Of a DNA stretch of 64,000 nt, positions 10,561 to 21,563 are shown piece by piece. The notes beneath the pieces are model-generated. The model searched no databases. It was given only the letters and a program-made list of their open reading frames with translations, and had not been told where the DNA came from. The position numbers were made by a program, and so were the translations under genes. The DNA is from Diphasiastrum complanatum. Taxonomy: Eukaryota > Streptophyta > Lycopodiopsida > Lycopodiales > Lycopodiaceae. The stretch lies in contig MU831885.1 in NCBI GenBank assembly GCA_029204225.1, forward strand, positions 1-64,000. The letters are read 5' to 3'. Positions within the stretch are counted from its first letter, which is position 1; every line of letters begins with the position of its first letter.

Positions 10561-13500
10561 AGATCAATAAATGTGTAGGAAGAATCATGAAATAGAAATT
10601 AGTCATTCACCAAGGAGACAATTGTGGGCTGATGCAAAAAAGATATGCAACTGCCAACTGTATCATTCCTACAGTCCTCCAGAATGTTTCTCTCTCAAAA
10701 AGCTTCGAAATGTGAGAATCTTTTTTGGTTAATTTAAACATGTTTTTAAGGAAAAAAACCAATAAAATCATTACATTGACACACTTCATGTGTGTAAAAT
10801 CATTTTGAATGCACATCGTTTTAAAAAACTACATATTGTCTTTCTAAATATAAAAACTTCAATGATAATTTGTATCAGCAAGTTGGCAAACACATTCCTT
10901 TTCTATTTGACTCATATTTGATTTGTATTTTCTATCTAACTCATATTTGTGTTCAATTATACAACACCGTTGAGATCAATGTTCTGACAATTTCAACATA
11001 GAAGAATTGAGCAATGCTCTAGCATATTGGAATTGAATGGAATGATTGTGGTGCGGCGCCAGCCTACTTAAATAGATTCTCTATCAATGAGAAAAAGGTC
11101 CAATTTTGATCAAAAGCATAGAAACATGTAAAGTCAAGTAGTATGGTTAGCCAGCTAAATTTTGACCTGTGGCAAGGATGTCTAACCCTAAGTAAAGAGT
11201 ACAATATATCCAAACTTATGTTCATGCCGACTCAATGTTGGTTACATATGTGAGAGTTACTCATTTTTTCTATCTCGTGTTCCATGTGATGAATGTTTTC
11301 CCTACTCGAAATCTTTGAGAAATAAGAGTAAGACAAGCGTGATTGTTTGCTACTTGGCTAGGACAATTCCAATTTAACCAACTTACTCATAAAACGTAGC
11401 ACATACAAGATATGTAGCTAGGTTGTGCAAAGACTAGTGATTTACATATATCAGACCAGCTTGCGATATGAGCAGCACCCTTTATTGAAATGTAAAAGTA
11501 TGGAATAAGATTATATTCTTATTCACTGGTTTTGATCTTATCTTAGTCTTTGGACCCAGGCCAACAAGAGAGCGATGCCTCATCAACAATGTGACTCTAT
11601 ATAAACTTCCATTCTTGCATATTTCACATGCAATAGAGCTCATTTGGAGTTTGTGTCATGCGACTCCACTCTCTTTCTTGCTCTACTTGTTATCTCCCAT
11701 TTTGGTTGAGTGTTGTTAAGCATGTTATGGAGGTAGAGTTGAAGGAGCAAGGAAAGAAACATGTAAAACTCCAACAGGGAGCAAATTTTGTCTATAAATT
11801 ACTCAAAAGTGAACTCAAAATTTCATTGTTTCCATGCCTTCTCTGACATAGAACAATAGTAGAGACAACTTCAAAAAGCCATAATTGGAAGAGAGTATAG
11901 TTTTTAAGCAAGCATATGATGGCCTTGTAATGATTGTTAGTGTTACTATTATTTGTCGACATTCACAAAATGCATGTTTGTAATAACAACCAACTTTTGT
12001 CTGACTAAACATGCACTCGCACTATGTTGTACAAAATCTCTCTCAAATATTATTTTGTCCCTATTGATAGGAAGTAAGATCAGAATCAAGACCTTTTTAT
12101 CACTCAACATGAAACACTCAAAAAATTATGGTGCCAGCTGCCATTCAAGAAAAATAAATAGCTGCTGGATGCATCAAGAGCAAAGTTCGACAAAATCTTA
12201 AGTTACAGATTTTGAGTTCATTTTATGAACAAAAAATATCAAAAGCTTCAAATTTACTCAGATATCAAGAAGCCATGCACCTTCAAATTGATTCGAATCC
12301 TGTGACAAATGTAAAACCCATTGATCGACCCACACCATACAACTAAAAGAGCTCTTCTTGTTCTATGAAATCATCAGCAGCTAAAAATATGCACAAGCAA
12401 TTCAAATTTAGTAGCACCAGAAAACAACATAATCATCAACAGCTTAGCACCATAGTAACTGGACTAGCCTAAAATACAGAAGTCCATTGCCTTGACCCAT
12501 TCATTCTATGCACGCAAATCTCCAGTGAAAGCATCATATTTACATTTGTACATAGACCAATCTTGTCTTAGGTTCTGCTTATAACCATGACATTGTCCTC
12601 TTCATGCTGCAAAACAAAGTCAATCTACGGTCAGGATACAGATATGTAAAGCTTATTTAATCTCTTCCAAAGTACAAGATACAAATACGCTACTGTAATC
12701 GCTAAAACAGTAGTACCCATCATTTTGCTGCATCATGATGATACAAAAGCTATTGGCAACCAAACAAAGTATACTAAGAGTAGAACATGGCAAAAGTGTG
12801 TCAAACAAAAAGGTATAATTTAGCACCACCGCTTTCCTTGCTCACAAACTAGCATCAAAGACTATTTAAAGGAATGCATTTTAATGGAGGAACATAATGA
12901 AGCGACACTATCCTAATAATCAGATAAGCTGAATTATGAATATTCCATGTCCAGTCGAAATATTCACAACTCTGAATATAGTTGTGACTATACACGTGTG
13001 ATCATCTAATTAGCCTATGATGACATGGCAAAGAACCAACTCAACAATTTGTACACATGCCAACATTTCATTGGTTTAGACTGGATAAGTTTCTAAGATA
13101 CAGAATGACATGCCTTCGTTTCCTATATGTATTTCATTTTCATTCTAATGTAATATTGAGAGTTTTCATCCTTGTCTCTGTTCTGTCATGGAAAGTGTAT
13201 GTACCTCGGAGTTCGTAGTGTTCTGTCGTGCACAGTAGATGCATAGAGTTGTATCACACTCTTTACTTTACTGAATCAAATTCGAATATACATGAAGACT
13301 AAGAAACCATACCCTCATTCTTCTTCTTTTCTTTGTCTTCCACTCTTTGTCTCTGAAATAAGTAAAGCAATGTGATAAGCAAGTAGGATTGACACCTACG
13401 GAGGAGCGCTGCACTACAAGCTTTCAACCTCATCATTGATGCTCTCTAAAGCGACCTTCCAGGTATGGGATTGGCCGCTAGCCAGCGAGCTACAGAAATG

Positions 13501-14394
13501 CTACTTATTCAATGCTATTGAAGTAAGTCATTTGCTGTCCATTCTTTCACAGCAGTAGATCGCTATCCCACATGTTAATGGCCGCATTTTTTCAGTAGAT
13601 TCTATCATGCCTTGCAGCGCTGAATTCTGATGGAATTGCGCCACATTAATGCAAAATTTTTTTGCAGCTGTGGTTCGCTCGTTTGGTAGTGAAAAATCAC
13701 ATTTTTTATGTGGGAATTATGCAAAATGTGGCAAGCGGCAGATCGCTGCTTATGTAGGCATGTTTGTCGATTGGTACTTATGAATGTTGTGCTACCTTGC
13801 ATACACAATATGGGCGCCCGTATCTTGGTGTTCTACAGCATGTTTTCATTGTTCTACACATTACTACCTAAGGCTCTCCCTTTGCCTAAAAGGGATTGCC
13901 AACGAAGCTCTCAAGAAAGGTAGGTTCATAAATCTAACTCATCTTTGGCAAGAATTGTGCTTGTCTTCAAGTAAGAAGTGTTCTAAATAAGATCGTATGG
14001 TTACTACATAATGTGAGCAATGTTTACAGATTCTTGTTACCAAAAAAAATAGCCATTGACAAATAAGTATAACTCTTAGAAATCGATGGTTTGCCATGAT
14101 ATACTTTACCATTAGAAGGTAGTACTACGAAATTAACTTGAGATTATTGCTCTTCAATCATAATGCTAGTAGGGTGTGTGATATAGCAAAGTGGAAGAAA
14201 CGAATATGACTACCTCTCAGGAAGAATCTACTACACGCATGCAAGTATGTTTTTATGCCAATCCCAACTACTTATACTAGCTTTCGAGTGATGGAATGGT
14301 TATGGATAAAGCTTAATGCATTTGATTTAAGCTAAGAACTGTGCTACTTTTTATTAATACACATCACAACATTCTTTAAATCGTTATTTAATAT
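10561..14394. other. Long AT-rich gap without a recognised gene
   Basis: About 3.8 kb with only short frames (for example 11,658-11,846 plus and 13,605-13,923 on both strands), none showing a known domain. I found no tRNA, LTR end or tandem array. It may be intergenic DNA or old, unrecognisable repeats. Confidence 0.4.
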
Positions 14395-14417
14395 GTTGGT
14401 TGCATAGTGGCATACCG

Positions 14418-14445
14418 CCATTATGGTACCGCGGTACCATAATGG
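14418..14445. repeat. Perfect 28-bp palindrome in the hAT left end
   Basis: The half-site CCATTATGGTACCG is followed at once by its exact reverse complement. Related words (GGTACCGCGG, GGATCCGCGGTACC) recur at 14,446-14,495 and at 19,820-19,855. Such subterminal repeats are typical transposase-binding sites in hAT elements; that role here is inferred. Confidence 0.9.
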
Positions 14446-14627
14446 TGGTACCGCGGTTATGGTGCCACCCTGGGATCCGCGGTACCAGGGCGGCACCATT
14501 ATATAATATTTATTATTATTATTTTTATTAATTTTCTAATAAAAATTGTTTTTTTTAATGTAAATTAGGCCCAATAAATGTGGAAAAAAAGGGTTTAGGA
14601 TTCAGAAAAAAGGGGGGACTGTACAGG

Positions 14628-14882
14628 GGGCACTGTGGGGGAGCAAACCTTGGGGCCAATGGGAGTGCAGCATGTGGGGGAGCAACAAATCGGGGCAGGT
14701 ACAACGTCACATGGGCACTGTGGGGGAGTAGACCACGGGCCCAATCGGAGTGCAGCACGTGGGGGAGCAACACATGGGGGCAGGTACAGTAGCACATGGG
14801 CACTGTGGGGGAGCAGGCCATGGGGCCAATGGGAGTGCAACACGTGGGGGAGCAACAAATGGGGGCCGGTACAACGGCACGT
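14628..14882. repeat. 85-bp tandem repeat, three copies
   Basis: Units start at 14,628, 14,713 and 14,798 with GGGCACTGTGGGGGAG and run through a GGAGTGCA-CACGTGGGGGAGCAACA core. Because 85 is not a multiple of three, the open frames across the array are unlikely to be coding. Confidence 0.85.
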
Positions 14883-14964
14883 GGAGGGATCATCAACAAT
14901 TGCACATGGGGAAACAGGTTGTGGTGTTAAATAGGCACTCACAAGGCCATTGTGAGAGGCATTT

Positions 14965-15060
14965 TCAGAGGTTGTGAGAGAGCCAGTGAGAGGCTGTGAG
15001 AGGCTGTGAGAGAGCCAATGAGAGCTAGTGAGAGGCCGTGAGAGGCTGTGAGAGCCAATT
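14965..15060. repeat. Short GTGAGAG(G/C) minisatellite
   Basis: About nine degenerate copies of GTGAGAGGCT/GTGAGAGCCA follow each other, filling the space between the 85-bp array and the plus-strand charged frame. Confidence 0.7.
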
Positions 15061-15075
15061 TGAGAAACATGGTGT

Positions 15076-15428
15076 CGTGAGATGGCGGAACGCATACCAC
15101 CAAAGCCCGAGGGCGAAACTAGGAGGAAGCTCGAGGAAGATGTCCGAAGGCATAACGAAAGGCATCGGAAGCAAGAGGCAGACATTGCAGAGATGCTGCG
15201 ACAGGCTCGGTAGAGAAATCTGGAACCGGAGCCACCCGCCCACGTTGTGGCCCCTGCCCCCGCTGTCGAGTTGGATTTGGATGAGCAAATTGGAATGAAC
15301 TTCACACGACGGCAGCTCATAGGGAAAGGGCGGCCCTCCGTCGGGCTAGTCGGGAGGCAGAGCGAGAGCGATAGAACAATGCACCTGACGAGGGCGAGGA
15401 GTCAGTGGAAGATCCGTAGGAATGTTTA
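15076..15428 (+). pseudogene. Small charged, coiled-coil-like frame inside the hAT element
   Basis: From ATG at 15,076 the plus strand encodes a very hydrophilic product (MAERIPPKPEGETRRKLEED, then RRHNERHRKQEADIAEMLRQ). A single TAG at about 15,213 interrupts it before RNLEPEPPAHVVAPAPAVEL. After about 15,310 a shift to the next frame gives HRERAALRRASREAERER and an acidic end (PDEGEESVEDP), which fits the style of the first half better than the nominal frame. It lies convergent to the transposase. It may be an accessory element gene or captured host sequence; I do not recognise a family. Confidence 0.4.
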
Positions 15429-15429
15429 G

Positions 15430-15914
15430 AATAGATAGGGTCTAGCCGTATGGTTGACTGTTGTTATGTAATTTTCGGCAGCATTTAGTGTCTAACATAG
15501 TGTAAAGAACAGCCCCAGCCGTATATGGTGGGATACATATTGTTATTTTGATACATCTATTGAATTAAAGCATAGTGCATTTTTTGTGCAACGCGTGCCT
15601 GGTGTATTGCAATGTAATGTATGTGTTTATGAAATGCTATCAAGGGGGGTGTATTTCTGTGAAGTGCATCTGCTATCAATCTCTACAAGTGAAACTAATT
15701 GAAAATACGATTCACACACGCACATACAATTCAAAATAAAATTGAAAACAGAGCATCACATTTACAAATCAACAAATACACAATGTGCAGCAAATAAAGT
15801 ACGTCCAACACTGGATATAATATGTAAAATGGTTTGAATACAGTGTTCGACCATCTGGCCGCCAAACATGGAACATGATATCAAACTTCTAAAAATAAAA
15901 TAACAGAGCCACAA
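15430..15914. other. Spacer between the two hAT frames
   Basis: AT-richer spacer within the hAT element, between the convergent 3' ends of the small plus-strand frame and the transposase. No domain is visible. Confidence 0.5.
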
Positions 15915-16041
15915 TCAATGCTCTGGCTCTAACTCAGATGAATGCTCCGGAGACAACTCAGAGCCCCGAGCTGACTCGTGCTGTGTGGTGCACATATACC
16001 CTCTGAGGAACTGGAGGAACTGGAGACACGTCATGTAGCTG

Positions 16042-16651
16042 CTATGGTTGAGACTCTGTGTATGGCATGCTGGCAAGAGATGATGGGGGTGCCTTGACGC
16101 TCGGCATCTGCTGGGCCTCTGAATCCAATGTGGCAATCAAGTCATCTAGCTGGGCATTCGAATACAAATGCTCTGGGCTCTGGGCCTCATCCTGTGCACC
16201 ATCCTCTGAATCAACCCGTGCCTCATCATGTGCACCTTGTAGACCCTGCATGGCCTCCCAATCGGTGCAATCAAAGTCATCTGGTGTCTCCTCTGGTGTG
16301 TTGTCGTAGTAACGGCCATGACTCTGTACTGCACGCATCCAAGCAGCTGTGGGACCGACATCTAAATCACTCTGCCTTCTATCAAGAGCCTCTTCCATCA
16401 TATCGACATAGGTAGGCATGCCATTGCCCCCCCCTGCCTGTCTCCCGGTATAACCTGTGCCATGTGCCCCACCTCTGCCGCATGATGCACCTGTGACCCC
16501 TGCCCGTGGCGTGTGCCCAAAACCTGTATCATCTACCTCATCCCACTCTGGTCTGGCAAACACAACCCGAATGGGCTCATGCTCATCCTGCTCATCCTCT
16601 GACATTGGCTCATCTGCTTCATACAATGGAGGCTCTTGGTGATCAAGCCCA

Positions 16652-16725
<74 letters not shown>

Positions 16726-16853
16726 TCGGCAAGCTTCCTCTCTCTCTCTCTCTGCCATCAATTGTGTGCCCAAATCATCTGCAAGCATTGGATGGGTGCT
16801 GTCCGTAGGCAAGTCAACCTGGCGCTCCAAATCAGATATCTTCGTTTGCAAGG
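16042..16853 (-). pseudogene. C-terminal exon of the hAT transposase with an RE-repeat tract
   Basis: An acceptor-like TTTTAG precedes LQTKISDLERQVDLPTDSTH, followed by a long alternating Arg-Glu tract encoded by the GA/TC microsatellite. An acidic, low-complexity tail then follows (EPPLYEADEPMSEDEQDEHE, later PEETPDDFDCTDWEAMQG). The frame is open for about 269 codons to a stop at 16,042. A related ending (YMTCLQFLQFL ... SELSPEHSSELEPEH) continues in another frame to 15,915, so a late frameshift is likely. Such acidic tails after the dimerisation domain are common in plant hAT-like proteins. Confidence 0.6.
16654..16722. repeat. (TC)n/(GA)n microsatellite inside coding sequence
   Basis: About 69 bp of uninterrupted CT on the plus strand, with a second shorter tract at 16,738-16,754. 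On the minus strand it is read as alternating Arg-Glu codons in the transposase C-terminal exon. Confidence 0.95.
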
Positions 16854-19554
16854 CTAAAATTTAGCATGTTAGGGAAACAACATGATTAGAAATTGAAACC
16901 GACATATTAGTGAGCCATCAACCAACATGCTATGGGAGAATAGCCTATCACCTACAATGGGCTCGTAATGGTCGGTAGTCTCTTGGCGAGACGCGTGTTG
17001 GTGCTACAGAACACCAACCGCTCCAACTGACTCATTGAGAGCCTGTTTCTTCTCCTCGTGTGAATGAGGGCCCATGTGCTCCAATTATGCTCACACACGG
17101 AGGCAACACAATCCTGTGGTACATGCAATGAAATGGTTCAGCACATGTGCACGGGTGGAACGTCAACGAAACGCAGCAAGGGAGGATGAAATGAGATACA
17201 TACCTAAAAAAGAACATGCAGTGCAAGATGCTGTATGGAGGGATAGGTGCTACCGAACATGGTCCACCAGGTAATGGGAAGCTGCCTCTTCTCTGGATCC
17301 TGAGCAGTCGGGTGGCCGAACGTGCCCATGCCGAAACGAAATACAGCTAGCTCCTCCATGAGTCTGATAGGATCCAAACCAATGTGTGGACCCACCCTGT
17401 GAATGTACTCAAGCCAATCCGTCTCGAGCTCCCTATCTACGATCTGTGTCGGAGAGAGGAAGAGGAGATGCAGTATGTGTGCATCGCTGTGGATACTCTT
17501 GTGGAAGTAGTTCCACCGCGTCTCCTAGATGAACTTCAGCTCGGTCATCCTGCATGTAAGAGGCATGTGGTTTAGGGAATTACGGAAAAATGTAACATCG
17601 ACAGAAAAAAAAACTAGCAACTACTAAAGAAGATAAAGACCAATTACATTACTATACTGCTTACCTCTCTGGCTGCAAGATGGGCAGCTGCAAGAACTGT
17701 CCAATCCGATCCATGAGCTCGTACACCAGTCCAACTGTGGACCCCTCGTTGTCAGCCATGTGGAGCACAATGTAGAGTGGTCAAAGGAGTCTTGACAATG
17801 TCTGTGCATCCCTCCAGAACTGGTCTCCCCTCACCGTGGAAGAAAAGTGCTCCCCATCATCGGTGTGCTGAAACGTACTGGCACGCCAAAGATCACTGGC
17901 AACCATCTATAGAAGCTGTGCCCTGCACTTGATCAGACGGTCGATGACCACCAAGTCGAAAGCAAAGCGTGTGGGGGCTGGCTTCTTGAGGTCCAACTGG
18001 ATGAACACCCGGAACATGGCTAGAACACGCCTCTTCTTGGTGAAAAAAGTCACCAGGAAGAGGGCCTCATGGACGATGGCTTTAACCCAGGGAAGTGCAC
18101 CTATGTCCTTCATCAGAAGGTCTATGCCGTGCGCTGCACAGGGGGAATGAACGATGTGAGGAAACTCGGCCTCTAGCAGGACACCCATTTGAATGCAGTT
18201 GGTGGCATTGTCCGTCACCACCGTGGCGACATGCTGGGGGCCTATGGACAGGATGGAAGACCTGATGACATCAAACATGAACTTTGCAGATATGACTCTC
18301 CCCCCCCTGCTGCAAACCACGGCCCTCAAAAACTGTGTGCCCATGCAGCTGGAGACCAAGATGTTGAGGATCGGCCTCCTCTTGACATCGATCTAGCCAT
18401 CGGACATGATGCTGCAACCGTATGTGGCCTAGTGGCGGCGTAGAGGCTCCATCTCTCTAGACAAGGACTTGACCCTATCTCTCAGCATGTGTGTGTGGAC
18501 AACCTCTGAACTAGGGACTCTCCAGCTAGGGCTGACAAACTGTGCAAGGCAGAAGGCCCTTCTGAAGGGCTCAGAGTCGGTGATGGCAAATGGAAGGTTT
18601 AACTCATAAATCAGACTGGCCATGGCCTGTGTGGCCTCTCTGTCCATGTGCAGTTGATGTGCGCCGCGAATGCTCTGCTGCCTAAGAACTCTCCCTGTTG
18701 GGCGACGGGTAGCGGACCTCCAGCATGGTGCACCAACCGTAACGGGAATGGATGATGACGCGACAGGCTGGGCACTAGTGGATGCATTGGCTGTAGACGT
18801 GGAATGGGGAGAGTGGGATGCACTGGCAGGGATGGGTGCAACAGCATAAGTGGGGTGCACTGGTGGAGGGGCAACATCTGGCATGGGATACGAAAACTGC
18901 TGGCTAGGGAGGTTATCTGGATGGGAAGAGAGGGAGGAAGGGATCTCCTCAACATCTTGGAAGGCCTCATCACTGGCATCTTGGGCCTGCTCGGCTGGCG
19001 GAGAGTCCATGAGAAAGTCATAAACAGGAGGAGTGCGAGCAACAGTAGGTGGTGGTGGAACCGCAGTGGCAACTGGCGGACACGAGGGGACGAGTTCCAC
19101 CGGAATGGGTGCAGATGAGGGTGTGTGTGGTGGAACTCTTTGAGGATGATGAGGGGCAGTGGGACTGGACGAGGATGCACTCCCTCTCCTCGTGCATGCT
19201 AGCCAAGTAGGCAGCAACTCAGGGTCAACCACGTAAGGAGTGGTGCAAAATTGGAGAACACCCTCCGAAATGGTGTTCTCCTCCACCACAAGACGTGGCC
19301 CGTAGGTGTCTAGAAGTCGTTGCCTGACGGGGACGGACATGTTGGCACAAGGGGCATCATTCAGTGTGCCACCTTTTTTTTTATTTGGCACGTGCACCGA
19401 GCAGGTGGCCTTTAAGGCGAGTGAGGGTGACAACGAACTCGACTAGGCAATATCGGCATCGCACGATCCTTGCACCGCTCTTGTTGGACTTGTTGGGGAC
19501 CCGCCTGACAATTTCCACCTCATCCCACAAATCGGCAAGGTTGAAATGCACCAT

Positions 19555-19869
19555 TTCTATAGAAGGAACTGCGGAAAAAAGGCAGAGATGATCGTGAATG
19601 CGATAGGAGGTGGAAGGCTGGAAAAACCATAGCAAGGGCGGGAATAGCAGTAGCAGGGGCGGAAGCGATCTGTCATACACAAAGACAGTGTGATGGCAAG
19701 GAGGGCGCAGACAGCAGGGAGGGCACAGACAGTAGGAAGAGGGTGCGATGGGCAGGGAGAGAGATGAAGTGAGGGGGGGGGATTATGGTTTAAAAAATAT
19801 ATATATATTTATATATTATGGTACCACGGATCAATATGGATCCGCGGTACCGAGATCCGCAGATCTATG
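19555..19869 (-). promoter_or_regulatory. Presumed transposase 5' region and hAT right end
   Basis: Upstream of the transposase start the minus strand has a purine/pyrimidine-biased leader. At 19,795-19,830 lies an AT-only tract (TATATATATATTTATATATTA) that could hold the TATA element. The outermost 40 bp carry GGATCCGCGGTACC-type palindromes. No experimental evidence; inferred from position. Confidence 0.35.
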
Positions 19870-19877
19870 GTTGGTTG

Positions 19878-21144
19878 CAATTAAACTTTACTAGTACGTA
19901 ATTGTTTAATATACTATCAATGCTTATAACCAAAGAAAACCCTAAGCAAACAACCTTACCCGTATGAATGTAAGTAACTAAGGTCTATATGTATTTAGGA
20001 GTATAGTAAGAATATAGTGGCACTAGAAAGCATGGATATGCTCAGTAGTTACCACACTCGTATAAGACTAATAGATTGGTCTTAGGGGTCAAATGGTACG
20101 GATGTACCCTGATACCTATGAGAAATAACACACTTTACTTGTTGAACTAAAACAAAATACCGAACTATAGTAATGTATTAAGTTGCAGTTTTTGGCATCT
20201 ATTATGTTTGAATCGGTTCAAGGTCTGATAGACTTGAATGGCATAGATTTTCCCAGGTCAACTTGAACGGCTACCAAAGCAATTTTACATAGAGTCCATC
20301 AAATGCCAAATTAGTCATTGGTATTGATGGGTACAGAATGCCCTATTACCGACTCCTATGAGCAAACCATACCTTTTCCATTGGTAGTGAGTGATTATGG
20401 TTTCGTCGTATGATGTTGTGGGATTGTTGTATAATTATAGGTTTACTTGCTGTATACTGATCAATATTGCAAATGCCCTGGTATGGTGATATTAGGGCAA
20501 GACCTACGATGTGGTAAAAAAAACTTTGGTAGGGAAGATTGGACTGATGATTATACATTTTATTTTTGATGCTCAACTATGACACCTGTCTTCCTCACTG
20601 AACTAACTCGTGCTATTGTGTTTTGTGGGATGTTGGCAAGTAATACATATTTTAGATTCATTTTTATGAAAGCACAAATCTATGATCAAGATCTTTAAAA
20701 AAGACCCATCACTAGCTGTGTGGAATGAATGCAAGAAAATAAACCTTCAAAACTGGAAAATGAAAAAGTCCTTATTTATTATTCCATTGCACCTGGTTGC
20801 TTCTACGGGGGCCAAGCATACGTGCTGAGACCAGCACGAAAATCCTAGAAGAAAGTGGAATCGATCCAAAACCAGATTTTTGACATATATGGATCATCCA
20901 GACACACTCTAAGTGATGCTTCATCCATGAGACGAATGATTTTGAGCCTCCTAGGTACGTCGTCATTCTAGTTGTAATTGCTATTTTGTTGTGCTTCAGT
21001 GTAATATAGTAGCAACATGCTTTTCTATCTGTGTATAACGTAGATGAATGCTTGTTGTGATTTGAATGCACTTCATTGCTGTTTGATAACAATTGTTCAC
21101 TCACTTTGATCAAAACATAGCGTCTACGACTCCTCAGCTTCTGA
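19878..21144. other. Gap without a recognised gene
   Basis: About 1.3 kb of AT-rich sequence. Short frames on the minus strand (20,346-20,576 and 20,772-21,113) show no known domain. I see nothing else to annotate. Confidence 0.4.
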
Positions 21145-21345
21145 TAAGACGATGGTTGTCTTTCACGCCTGAGGAACTTGCGCTATCACACTGCTATTTC
21201 AATATATTTCAGAACTAAACTTTTGACTAAATCCAATTTTTTCAGTAATACCACACACAAATCATTTCTAATCTCTTCGGTGGACTGTACTCATTTCTGG
21301 GTTTTTTTTGTGTGAGTATGAACTAATTTATATGATCATGTTGGG
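21145..21345 (+). repeat. Dispersed repeat, plus-strand copy
   Basis: Shares ordered words with the reverse complement of 10,355-10,560, including GATGGTTGTCTTTCACGCCT versus GATGGCTGTCTTTGATGCCT and the end AATCTCTTCGGTGGAC. It lies just upstream of the first copia element of this cluster. Confidence 0.7.
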
Positions 21346-21498
21346 CAACATAACATTTAAGCTATGATTATACTTAGCATAAACATTCTATTAGACTGTT
21401 TTTGCATCTAGCAGCCCATTGCAATGGGAGAACTATTTCGCAAATATTCCTGCTCTCTTCTCCGTACCCATTTTCCATACCCCCTTGTCCCATCAGAT

Positions 21499-21510
21499 TG
21501 GTATCAAAAC
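21499..21510 (+). other. Primer-binding-site-like sequence (copia E1)
   Basis: TGGTATCAAAAC lies 54 bases before the gag start and resembles the plant retrotransposon PBS complementary to initiator Met-tRNA (TGGTATCAGAGC), with two mismatches. The LTR expected just upstream is not recognisable. Confidence 0.5.
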
Positions 21511-21563
21511 GTAGCTCAAATAAACCGAAAGATTAAGTTTGTTCTATTTGTATTATTGTTAAC

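Larger units (their letters stand above)
15915..19554 (-). pseudogene. hAT transposase gene (BED - DUF659 - dimerisation domain), broken
   Basis: Start chosen at 19,554 (MVHFNLADLWDEVEIV), directly before a BED-type zinc finger (RCRYCLVEFVVTLTRLKGHL). A run of nine A at about 19,373 puts the next part one frame off (CANMSVPVRQRLLDTYGPRL). A Pro/Ser-rich linker (about 19,190-18,680) leads to the DUF659 region (IYELNLPFAITDSEPFRRAF; VVTDNATNC; HSPCAAHGIDLLMKDIG). The C-terminal hAT dimerisation domain lies in candidate exons at 17,204-17,549 (LPITWWTMFGSTYPSIQHLA) and 16,952-17,113 (CEHNWSTWALIHTRRRNRL). Splice-like signals include GAGAG/GTAAGC near 17,665 and TTTTTAG/GTATGT near 17,204. In-frame stops occur at 18,429, 18,393, 17,907, 17,781 and 17,525. 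Exon phases do not all match, so boundaries are tentative. Confidence 0.85.
14403..19869 (-). mobile_element. hAT-superfamily DNA transposon, near complete (5.5 kb)
   Basis: The element is bounded by an 8-bp direct repeat GTTGGTTG (14,395-14,402 and 19,870-19,877), the target-duplication length expected of hAT. The ends start CATAG on both strands (CATAGTGGCATACC on the left, CATAGATCTGCGG on the right read inward), giving imperfect terminal inverted repeats. Both ends are rich in GGATCC/GGTACC/CCGCGG palindromes. Inside lies a minus-strand transposase gene (15,915-19,554) and a small plus-strand frame near the left end. The interior is clearly more GC-rich than the flanks. The transposase is broken, so this copy could move only if helped in trans. 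Confidence 0.85.

Noticed and set aside
14555-15320. Long minus-strand frames rich in Cys, Pro and Ser opposite the 85-bp array
   Set aside because: Frames are kept open by the G-rich tandem repeat, the period is not a multiple of three, and the plus-strand charged frame is the better candidate.
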